Both the position numbers and the translations under genes were made by a program. The notes under the pieces were generated by a model that did not search any database, was not told the DNA's origin, and saw nothing but the letters and a program-made list of their open reading frames with translations. From assembly GCA_964460035.1 (NCBI GenBank), contig CAYWPG010000032.1, positions 1 through 44,930 of the forward strand: 44,930 nucleotides of DNA, given 5' to 3'. This document shows, in pieces, positions 32,333 to 39,278 of the stretch (position 1 is its first letter; each line of letters starts with the position of its first letter). The stretch is from CAYWPG01 sp964460035 (GTDB taxonomy: Bacteria; Pseudomonadota; Gammaproteobacteria; Nitrococcales; AK92).

Positions 32333-32701
32333 ATGGCGCGCGTTCTGGTCGTCGACGACTCGCCTGTGCAAGCGCTGACGATACGGCGAATGCTCGAAAG
32401 ACATGGACATTCGGTGCTCGAGGCCGCGAATGGACGCATCGCGGCTGAGTTCGCGCGTCGACTGCAGCCCGAGCTTATCCTCATGGACGTGGTGATGCCG
32501 GAGCTCAACGGCTTTCAGGCCACGCGCGAACTCAGCCGCGATCCGGCCACCGCTGCCATCCCGGTAGTGATCGTCAGCACCAAGGACCACCCTATCGATA
32601 AGATCTACAGCCAGCGGCAGGGCGCAAAAGGCTACCTTATCAAACCGCCCAGCGAAGCCGAGCTGATGAGACTAATCGATTCGCTCCTTTCCGCGGCCTA
32701 G
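32333..32701 (+). CDS. PilH-like single-domain response regulator
   Basis: This 122-residue stand-alone receiver has Asp8/Asp9, phospho-acceptor Asp52 in LILMDVVMPELNG, Ser82/Thr83 and Lys104 in AKGYLIKPPSEAEL. It strongly resembles PilH, the phosphate-sink receiver of the Pil-Chp twitching system (MARVLVVDDSPVQAL, then PVVIVSTKDHPIDKIYSQRQGAKGY). No pilG, pilI or pilJ genes are adjacent, so it may serve a different kinase. The ribosome binding site is GGGAGGG. A perfect 8-bp hairpin follows the gene 71 bases downstream. Confidence 0.88.
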   Translation: MARVLVVDDSPVQALTIRRMLERHGHSVLEAANGRIAAEFARRLQPELILMDVVMPELNGFQATRELSRDPATAAIPVVIVSTKDHPIDKIYSQRQGAKGYLIKPPSEAELMRLIDSLLSAA

Positions 32702-33161
32702 CCCCTCTTGCCGGTGTTCTATCGAACCGCTAGCGGCAGTGACCGCGGGCCTGGAAATTCCATTGCGCGAATGCGGCCGGCTTCTCCGGCCGCGCGCAGC
32801 CCTATCCGCGAACATCCAATCGTTGTGGTCTATCGTCTGGATAACCCATATCGATTTCACGCAAGGGCTTGCGGCGCGTAAACTTGGGCAGATAGCCGTC
32901 AGCGGCGAAGGAAGAAAGGGTTGTCGGATATTTGATCGACTCCCAGGTCCCGGACTTATGTGCAGCAGAGTTTGCTGGCTAAGCCGATGCTTCCGGGCCA
33001 GTGCAGTTTGCCCAACAGCCGCAGCGCGGCGGAATGAGGCAGTAGCCCGAACGGGATGGCGCTTGGCAATGCCGCCACGCTTTGACAGCACTGACACGGG
33101 TTGAAGGCCCTTCGCAGCGCCTGGAACCCGCCAGTGCCGACGATCGCACTAGGAGAGTCGA
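32702..33161. other. 460-bp gene-free stretch with one hairpin
   Basis: No gene can be supported. GCGGCCGG (32773-32780) and CCGGCCGC (32786-32793) form a perfect 8-bp stem with a five-base loop and no U-tract, probably the end of the receiver transcript. A TTGACA at 33082-33087 has no matching -10. The stretch otherwise looks featureless. Confidence 0.45.
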
Positions 33162-34160
33162 ATGAGTGAAACGAAACACGCACGGCTGCTGATTTTGGGT
33201 TCGGGCCCCGCCGGATATACAGCAGCCATCTACGCTGCCCGCGCGAATCTAAAACCGGTCCTTATCACCGGCTTGCAGATGGGTGGCCAATTGACCACCA
33301 CGACGGATGTGGATAACTGGCCGGGCGATGCCCAAGGCGTGCAGGGGCCGGAGCTCATGCAGCGCATGCAGGCCCATGCGGAGCGTTTCGATACCGAGAT
33401 CATCTTCGACCACATCAACTCGGTGGACCTGCAGAAGCGGCCATTTCGCCTGAACGGCGATAGCGGCACCTACACCTGCGATGCGCTGATCATCGCCACC
33501 GGCGCAAGCGCGCGCTACCTGGGCCTGCCGTCCGAAGCGGCGTTCATGGGCAAAGGCGTATCGGCGTGCGCAACCTGCGATGGCTTCTTCTACCGCAACC
33601 AGGACGTAGCCGTGATCGGGGGCGGCAATACCGCCGTCGAAGAGGCGCTATACCTCTCCAATATCGCTCGCCACGTAACGGTAGTGCACCGGCGCAACGC
33701 CTTCCGTGCCGAGAAGATCCTCCAGGAGAAGCTGCTGGAGAAAGCGCGCAACGGCAACGTTACGATCCTCTGGGACCATACGCTGGACGAGGTCCTGGGC
33801 GACGACTCCGGCGTGACCGGTATCCGGGTACGTTCGACCAAGGACGACAGCACGCGGGAGATCCCGGTGATGGGCGTGTTCATCGCTATCGGCCACACCC
33901 CCAACACCGGCCTCTTCGAGGGCCAGCTGGAGATGGAGAACGGGTACATCAAGGTACGCAGCGGTACCGAGGGCAACGCCACAGCAACCAGCGTACCCGG
34001 AGTGTTCGCGGCGGGCGACGTGATGGATCATGTCTATAGGCAAGCGGTCACATCGGCCGGTACCGGCTGCATGGCCGCTCTGGATGCCGAGCGCTATCTG
34101 GAGCAGCACGATACGGCAGCTAGCGCCTCGGAAGGTGAATCGGCCAAAGCGGCCCAATAG
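33162..34160 (+). CDS. trxB: Thioredoxin reductase TrxB
   Basis: TrxB passes electrons from NADPH through FAD to thioredoxin. It has 332 residues. The FAD motif is LLILGSGPAGYTAAIYAARA, the active-site disulfide is in SACATCDGFFY, the NADPH motif is VAVIGGGNTAVEEALYLSN, and VFAAGDVMDHVYRQAVTSAGTG closes the FAD site. It has a GGAGAG ribosome binding site. A palindromic terminator follows, and a glutaredoxin gene lies 279 bases downstream on the same strand. Confidence 0.97.
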   Translation: MSETKHARLLILGSGPAGYTAAIYAARANLKPVLITGLQMGGQLTTTTDVDNWPGDAQGVQGPELMQRMQAHAERFDTEIIFDHINSVDLQKRPFRLNGDSGTYTCDALIIATGASARYLGLPSEAAFMGKGVSACATCDGFFYRNQDVAVIGGGNTAVEEALYLSNIARHVTVVHRRNAFRAEKILQEKLLEKARNGNVTILWDHTLDEVLGDDSGVTGIRVRSTKDDSTREIPVMGVFIAIGHTPNTGLFEGQLEMENGYIKVRSGTEGNATATSVPGVFAAGDVMDHVYRQAVTSAGTGCMAALDAERYLEQHDTAASASEGESAKAAQ

Positions 34161-34181
34161 GTTCCGCCCTCGCATTGCACA

Positions 34182-34199
34182 CCTGCCCGGGCAGGTTTT
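34182..34199 (+). terminator. Terminator-like palindrome after trxB
   Basis: CCTGC (34182-34186) and GCAGG (34191-34195) form a stem around CCGG, followed by TTTT (34196-34199), 22 bases after the trxB stop. The U-tract is short but in the right place. Confidence 0.6.
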
Positions 34200-34439
34200 C
34201 GGTGCAGGCGTGAACGCAGATATAGACATGCCGGGGGACTTCCGCCAGCGGGCCGTCGCACCTAGCTTCCGGGAGCCCCCGGTATCCACCGCGGTAACGC
34301 AAAGCAGCAAGCCTTGCGGGAATCGAGCTCTTTAGCGAGGAGGCTCATCCGAGAGGCGCCGCTTACAGCTCGTGCTCGACGCGGAAGCCGAGCGGCGAAA
34401 CCGCACGGGGACTTGAACGACTGACTTGGAGCGCTGCTT

Positions 34440-34700
34440 GTGAGCGAAAACGATCGCCTTTCTCTATACCAGTTCGACGCTTGCCCTTACTGCATGAGGG
34501 TGCGCACTGCCATTGACGCGCTCGGGATCGACATAGAGATCCGCGACACCATACGCGAACCGACTCACCGCGCGGAACTGATCCAGGGCGGCGGCCGCAG
34601 CACCGTGCCTTGCTTGCGTATCGACCGCAGCGATGGCACCACCGAGTGGATGTACGAATCGGCCCGTATCGTCGAGTACCTGCAGCAGCGATTCGGCTAG
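34440..34700 (+). CDS. Glutaredoxin-like protein
   Basis: This 86-residue thioredoxin-fold protein has the classic active site CPYC (DACPYCMRVRTAI, residues 14-26) and the GSH-binding TVPCLRID and YESARIVEYL motifs. Its fold is that of a monothiol/dithiol glutaredoxin, or the N-terminal domain of a glutathione S-transferase. GTG at 34440 is the start (ORF begins MSENDRLSLYQFD when initiated with Met). It follows trxB on the same strand. It probably reduces protein or glutathione mixed disulfides. Confidence 0.9.
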   Translation: MSENDRLSLYQFDACPYCMRVRTAIDALGIDIEIRDTIREPTHRAELIQGGGRSTVPCLRIDRSDGTTEWMYESARIVEYLQQRFG

Positions 34701-34742
34701 CCTGCCGCCGGACTTTGACAGCCCGCCGGTTAGCAGCGGGTA

Positions 34743-35516
34743 TCAGAACGGATAGTCGTACACTATCGTCAGCGGCGCATGGTCCGAGAAGCGCTCGTCT
34801 TTATAAATCGACGCCGAGCGCACTCTGTCCTTCAGCCCCGGCGTGATGACGTGGTAGTCGATGCGCCACCCGACGTTCTTGGCCCAGGCTTGTCCGCGGT
34901 TGGACCACCAGGTGTATTGATCGGCTTGCTGGTTGACCACGCGGAACGCATCGACGAAACCGACTTCGCCGAACAGCTTATCCATCCAGGCGCGTTCTTC
35001 GGGCAGGAAGCCGGAGTTCTTCTGGTTGCTGCGCCAGTTCTTCAGATCGATTTCCTTGTGGGCGATGTTCCAGTCGCCGCAAATGACGTAATCGCGTCCA
35101 CTGGCCTTGAGTTCACGCAGGTGCTCCATGAAACGGTCCAGGAAATCGAACTTGATGGCCTGGCGCGCCTCGCCAGAAGTTCCCGACTGCACGTATAGGC
35201 TGATGATGGACAGCTCCCCAAAGCGCGCCTCCAGGTAGCGCCCTTCGGCATCGATGTCGGGCCATCCCAGACCTTCGATCACTTCGTCCGGCTCCCGCCG
35301 CGAATAAATCGCCACTCCGCTATAGCCGGGCTTCTCGGCGGCATGGAAGTAGCGATGGTAACCGGCCGGGGCGAAGACCTCGTCCTGCAGCTGCTCCGGC
35401 TTGGCCTTGATCTCCTGCAGGCACAACACATCGGGCCGCTCGCGTTCGAGCCAGTCGAACAAGCCCTTGCGGGCGGCGGCACGAATACCGTTTACGTTGA
35501 CGGAGGTGATTTTCAT
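34743..35516 (-). CDS. xthA: Exodeoxyribonuclease III (XthA) family AP endonuclease
   Basis: This repair enzyme, 257 residues, cleaves at abasic sites and has 3'-5' exonuclease activity. The catalytic residues are all in place: Asn7 (SVNVNGIRA), Glu35 (CLQEIK), Asp and Asn in ICGDWNIAH, and the C-terminal NVGWRIDYHV and RFSDHAPLTI with Asp and His. The N-terminal fold is similar to Crc, the catabolite-repression protein of Pseudomonas, but the intact Glu and Asp/Asn/His argue for an active nuclease. The ATG at 35516 was chosen because the family starts MKIxSVNVNGIRAA; there is no strong ribosome binding site. Confidence 0.93.
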   Translation of the reverse strand: MKITSVNVNGIRAAARKGLFDWLERERPDVLCLQEIKAKPEQLQDEVFAPAGYHRYFHAAEKPGYSGVAIYSRREPDEVIEGLGWPDIDAEGRYLEARFGELSIISLYVQSGTSGEARQAIKFDFLDRFMEHLRELKASGRDYVICGDWNIAHKEIDLKNWRSNQKNSGFLPEERAWMDKLFGEVGFVDAFRVVNQQADQYTWWSNRGQAWAKNVGWRIDYHVITPGLKDRVRSASIYKDERFSDHAPLTIVYDYPF

Positions 35517-35619
35517 GGTCGGAAGAGGTTTGGTTGCGACCGCATCCCTGCCGCACATGCCTCCGTGGCTGGAGTGAACGGAGGAGGGGCCTGACAGCGA
35601 CCCTCCTCCCCGTGGAAAG

Positions 35620-36807
35620 CTACACGCGCTCGATCAGCGCCGCGATTCCCTGCCCACCGCCGATGCACATGCTGATGCCGGCGTAGCGGCCTCCCGTGCG
35701 CTGCAGCTCATAGGCCGCCTTCACGGTGAGCAGCGCGCCAGTGGCCCCGATCGGATGGCCCAGCGAGATGCCGCTGCCGTTCGGGTTCACCTTGGCCATG
35801 TCGAGGTCAAGATCGCGGCACACCGCCAGCGCCTGTACCGCGAACGCCTCGTTGATCTCCCAGACGTCGACCTCGTCCTTGCTCACGCCCGTGCGCTCTA
35901 GCAACTGCTTGATGGCCGGCACCGGTCCGATGCCCATGTACTTCGGATCCACTCCGGCCACCGTGTAACCGACCAGGCGCGCCAGCGGCTTGATCCCGCG
36001 CTCGCGAGCGGCGCCGGCTTCCATCAGCACCACCGCAGCGGCCGCGTCGTTGAGCGAGGAAGCGTTGCCGGCGGTGACGGAGCCGTCCTTCTTGAACACC
36101 GGCCGCATCTTCGCCATCGCATCGAGATCCACATTGTGACGCGGGTTCTCGTCGGTATCGAACACGACAGTGCCCTTACGGGTGCTGATCTCGACCGGCA
36201 GAATCTGGTCCTTGAAATACCCCGCTTCGATAGCGGCAACGGCGCGCCGGTGGCTTTCGGCTGCCGCGGCGTCCTGATCCTCGCGGGAAATTCCCCACTT
36301 CTCGGCGATGTTTTCCGCCGTAATGCCCATATGACACTTGTCGAACGGATCGGTAAGCGCGCCGACCATCGCATCGATGGCCACAGTATCGTTCATACGC
36401 TGGCCCCAGCGCATGTTCGGCAGCCAGTAGGGCGTACGCGACATGGACTCGGCACCGCCACCGACCGTGCAGGTCGCTTGACCGAGCTCGATGTAGCTTG
36501 CGGCCGTGCAAATTGCCTGCAGACCGCTCCCGCAGAGCCGATTGAGCGTGAGAGCCGGAGTCTCGTAAGGGAGACCGGCCGTTACCGATGCATAGCGAGC
36601 GATATACATGTCGCGGGGCTCGGTATGAATCACGTTGCCCATCACGGTATGACCGACATCGCTAGGAGCAATGCCGGCACGCCGCACCGCTTCCCGGATG
36701 ACCGCTGCTGCCAGATCGCCAAGAGGCATGTCCTTGAGACTTCCGCCGTAGCTGCCGATAGCCGTTCGCACGGCGCCTACGATGACAACTTCACGGTTCT
36801 CGCTCAT
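35620..36807 (-). CDS. Acetyl-CoA acetyltransferase (thiolase)
   Basis: This 395-residue thiolase has the active-site Cys in LNRLCGSGLQAIC (near residue 90), the His in SGISLGHPIGATGA and the second Cys in SMCIGGGQGIA near the C-terminus. It would condense two acetyl-CoA to acetoacetyl-CoA, the first step toward polyhydroxybutyrate, or run in the degradative direction; atoB and phaA cannot be separated by sequence alone. The ATG at 36807 has a GGGAG ribosome binding site. No phaB or phaC gene is in the window. It is divergent from the isocitrate dehydrogenase gene. Confidence 0.93.
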   Translation of the reverse strand: MSENREVVIVGAVRTAIGSYGGSLKDMPLGDLAAAVIREAVRRAGIAPSDVGHTVMGNVIHTEPRDMYIARYASVTAGLPYETPALTLNRLCGSGLQAICTAASYIELGQATCTVGGGAESMSRTPYWLPNMRWGQRMNDTVAIDAMVGALTDPFDKCHMGITAENIAEKWGISREDQDAAAAESHRRAVAAIEAGYFKDQILPVEISTRKGTVVFDTDENPRHNVDLDAMAKMRPVFKKDGSVTAGNASSLNDAAAAVVLMEAGAARERGIKPLARLVGYTVAGVDPKYMGIGPVPAIKQLLERTGVSKDEVDVWEINEAFAVQALAVCRDLDLDMAKVNPNGSGISLGHPIGATGALLTVKAAYELQRTGGRYAGISMCIGGGQGIAALIERV

Positions 36808-37297
36808 GAAAAATCTCCCTTGATGGTAAGAATAACGGACCGTGGCGGACCGTATGACGGTGGCGGTGGATGGGCCGACACGCAGCTGCGAATGGCCGCC
36901 GCACAATCCCTTGCAGCCGTCGGCATTCTAGCGACCACGGGTCCTCCGTGTCGACCCTGCGGCAGTGCAACATTGCCTAATATACTTAAGGTGTCCGCCT
37001 TGATCGCCACCCTGTGCTCAGTCAGAATACGGAATCAGTCACAGAACCTGAGCAGGCGATCAGTCACGCCGCGCGGCATCCTTGCCGTAGCCGCCGCACC
37101 AGGTCAGTGCAGCCTCGCCGGGGGTTCCGCAAAACGGCTCCCTCGCCCGGAGGTTCCTCGTCGGAGCCGTTGCCGAACTCCGTGCGTTCGGACGCTCCCA
37201 CGACGAGTCGCCGATGTTTTTGGTAACAACAGGCCAAAGGCCATGCGGTGCCGGCGGATCAAAAGTCCGCTCCGGTGCCGGATGCAAAGGAGGAAGA
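36808..37297. promoter_or_regulatory. Divergent thiolase/icd control region
   Basis: This 490-bp gap has one AT-rich island (about 36965-36992, TTGCCTAATATACTTAAG) suited to a promoter; TATACT within it is a candidate -10. Nearer the icd gene, ACGGCTCC (37134-37141) and GGAGCCGT (37163-37170) form an 8-bp inverted repeat in what would be the icd leader. The ribosome binding site of icd is AAAGGAGGAAG just before 37298. The leader could hold an RNA element; I cannot assign one. Confidence 0.45.
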
Positions 37298-39058
37298 ATG
37301 AGTCAGCGAATTTCCTACCCGGAAGGCGGCAGTAAGATAACGATCAAGGATGGCAAGCTGCAGGTTCCCGACAACCCGATCATCGGCTACGTAGAAGGCG
37401 ATGGAATCGGGCCGGACATCACCCGCGCATGCATGCGCATTTGGAACGCGGCCGTCGAAAAAGCCTACGGCGGCAAGCGCAAGATCCATTGGGCGGAACT
37501 CTACATGGGCGAGAAAGCCGCCCGGCTCTACGACGGCGACTATTTCCCCGAAGAAACCAAAGACGCGCTCAAAGACCTGCTGGTCTCCATCAAGGGCCCT
37601 CTCACCACCCCCGTCGGCGGGGGCTTCCGTTCGCTGAACGTGGCGCTGCGCCAGGACCTCGACCTGTATGCCTGTCTGCGGCCGGTCCGCCACTATCCGG
37701 GCGTGCCCTCCCCGCTGAAGAAGCCGGAAGATGTCGACGTGGTGATCTTCCGCGAGAACACCGAAGACGTGTACGCCGGCATCGAGTACCAGTCGGGCAC
37801 GCCGGAGAACGAGAAGATCGCCAAGTTCCTGCGCGAGGAAATGGGCGCCGAGTTCTTCGAAGGCGCCGGCATCGGTATCAAGCCGATCAGCCCGTTCGGC
37901 ACCAAACGGCTGGTGCGCAAGGCCATTCAGTACGCGATCGAGCACAATCGCGAAAGCGTGACCTTGGTGCACAAGGGCAACATCATGAAGTTCACCGAAG
38001 GTGCCTTCCGCACCTGGGGCTACGAGGTCGCGCGCGAGGAGTTTGGCGATTACACCATCACCGAGGAAGAACTCTACAGTGTTTACGGCGGCAAGCGGCC
38101 TGAAGGCAAGGTGGTGATCAAGGACCGCATCGCCGACATCATCTTCCAGCTCATGCTGTTGCGTCCGAACGAGTTCGACGTAATCGCCACCATGAACCTC
38201 AACGGCGACTACCTCTCCGACGCCGTCGCGGCCGAGGTGGGTGGCGTCGGCATCGCGCCGGGCGCCAATATGTCGGACACCGTTGCCGTATTCGAGGCAA
38301 CCCACGGCACGGCACCCAAGTACGCGAACCTCGACAAGGTGAACCCCGGCTCGCTGCTGTTCTCCGGCGTGATGCTGCTCGAGCATATTGGCTGGAAGGA
38401 GGCGGCGGATCTGATCACGGCGGCTTATGGCACCGTGGTAAGCAAGAAGATCGTCACCTACGACTTCGCCCGCCTGATCGAGGGCGCGACCGAAGTGTCC
38501 ACTTCGGGCTTCGCCACTGCCATCATCGAACAGATTCAGGGCGGCATCGATCTGGAGCGGATACGCCGCGAGCGCGAGCGCGCGATCGAGGAAGACCGCA
38601 AGGAGCGCGAGACGCGCCGTATTCGCAACCCGCTGGAGGAAATGATCGCCACCGGCCGCACGCCGCACACGGTGGGCGACCTGATGAACACCAATCCGGT
38701 ATCGGTCGCTCCGGAGGTGACGGTCGAGGAAGCGATGCATTTGATGCGCGAGAAGGGCATCAGCAGCGTACTCACCCGGCCCGGCAGCGACGGCCAGTGG
38801 GGCATCATGACTCAGCGCGACGTGCTGTCTCGTATCGTCGCCGCCAATCGCTCGCCCAAGTCGGTAAGCGTTGGCGAAGTGGCCAGCAAGCCACTGATCA
38901 CAGTGCCCGCGGACATGAGTCTGCACGATTGCGCCGACAAGATGTCGCAATCGAACATCCGCCGTGTGGCGGTGGTCGACGGCAGCGGCTCGCCCATCGG
39001 CATCATCTCCGATACCGACATCTTCGCCAGCGTCGAGCACTTCGGCTTGCCGGAGTAA
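37298..39058 (+). CDS. icd: NADP isocitrate dehydrogenase fused to a CBS domain pair
   Basis: The 586-residue protein is a normal-length isocitrate dehydrogenase (about residues 1-411) with an added C-terminus. GGGFRSLNVALRQDLD carries the substrate-binding Ser, and FRENTEDVYAGIEY and THGTAPKYANLDKVNPG are standard; the Lys-Tyr in PKYANLD indicates NADP. A highly charged helix (about 412-455, IDLERIRRERERAIEEDRKE) links to two CBS repeats: about 456-520 (LMNTNPVSVAPEVTVEEAMH, then QWGIMTQRDVLSRIV) and about 522-580 (KPLITVPADMSLHDCADKM, then PIGIISDTDIF). CBS pairs bind adenylates, so allosteric control is likely. The ATG at 37298 has AAAGGAGGAAG. The fusion is continuous in one frame; an assembly error is unlikely because linker and CBS show normal coding. 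Confidence 0.95.
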   Translation: MSQRISYPEGGSKITIKDGKLQVPDNPIIGYVEGDGIGPDITRACMRIWNAAVEKAYGGKRKIHWAELYMGEKAARLYDGDYFPEETKDALKDLLVSIKGPLTTPVGGGFRSLNVALRQDLDLYACLRPVRHYPGVPSPLKKPEDVDVVIFRENTEDVYAGIEYQSGTPENEKIAKFLREEMGAEFFEGAGIGIKPISPFGTKRLVRKAIQYAIEHNRESVTLVHKGNIMKFTEGAFRTWGYEVAREEFGDYTITEEELYSVYGGKRPEGKVVIKDRIADIIFQLMLLRPNEFDVIATMNLNGDYLSDAVAAEVGGVGIAPGANMSDTVAVFEATHGTAPKYANLDKVNPGSLLFSGVMLLEHIGWKEAADLITAAYGTVVSKKIVTYDFARLIEGATEVSTSGFATAIIEQIQGGIDLERIRRERERAIEEDRKERETRRIRNPLEEMIATGRTPHTVGDLMNTNPVSVAPEVTVEEAMHLMREKGISSVLTRPGSDGQWGIMTQRDVLSRIVAANRSPKSVSVGEVASKPLITVPADMSLHDCADKMSQSNIRRVAVVDGSGSPIGIISDTDIFASVEHFGLPE

Positions 39059-39086
39059 GGCGAGGCAGTAAGATAAGGCCCCCAAG

Positions 39087-39121
39087 AAGCCGGCGCAGGA
39101 TCACTCCGCGTCGGCTTTTTT
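39087..39121 (+). terminator. Intrinsic terminator after icd-CBS
   Basis: AAGCCGGCG (from 39087) pairs with CGCGTCGGCTT around ATCACT with a wobble and a bulge, followed by six Ts (39116-39121). It lies 28 bases after the stop and separates icd from ppc. Confidence 0.85.
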
Positions 39122-39278
39122 GTCCGCCCGGCATGCAAAGCGTCAGACCTGAGGCCCAAGGATAGGCTCGCCGACGACGAACCCCACAATACAGCCCTGG
39201 GATGAACGGATAGGCAAAGGGCTCTGGCGGCAAACTGCACCAGACGACCTGGCCGCCCGCCAGAGGTAAGGAGTCAGC

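Noticed and set aside
32956..33183. 75-residue minus-strand frame before trxB
   Set aside because: It overlaps the trxB start, has no ribosome binding site and shows no recognisable pattern.
34743..35516. Crc catabolite-repression protein
   Set aside because: Similar fold and typical pyrE/argB neighbourhood, but the catalytic Glu, Asp/Asn and His of exonuclease III are intact and pyrE is not adjacent.
37259..39085. 608-residue minus-strand open frame opposite icd
   Set aside because: It mirrors a well-conserved gene with catalytic motifs in the other frame. Its residues show no family pattern, and long antisense frames are common in DNA this GC-rich. The same applies to 14001-15650, 6486-7748, 8235-9353 and 40521-41735.
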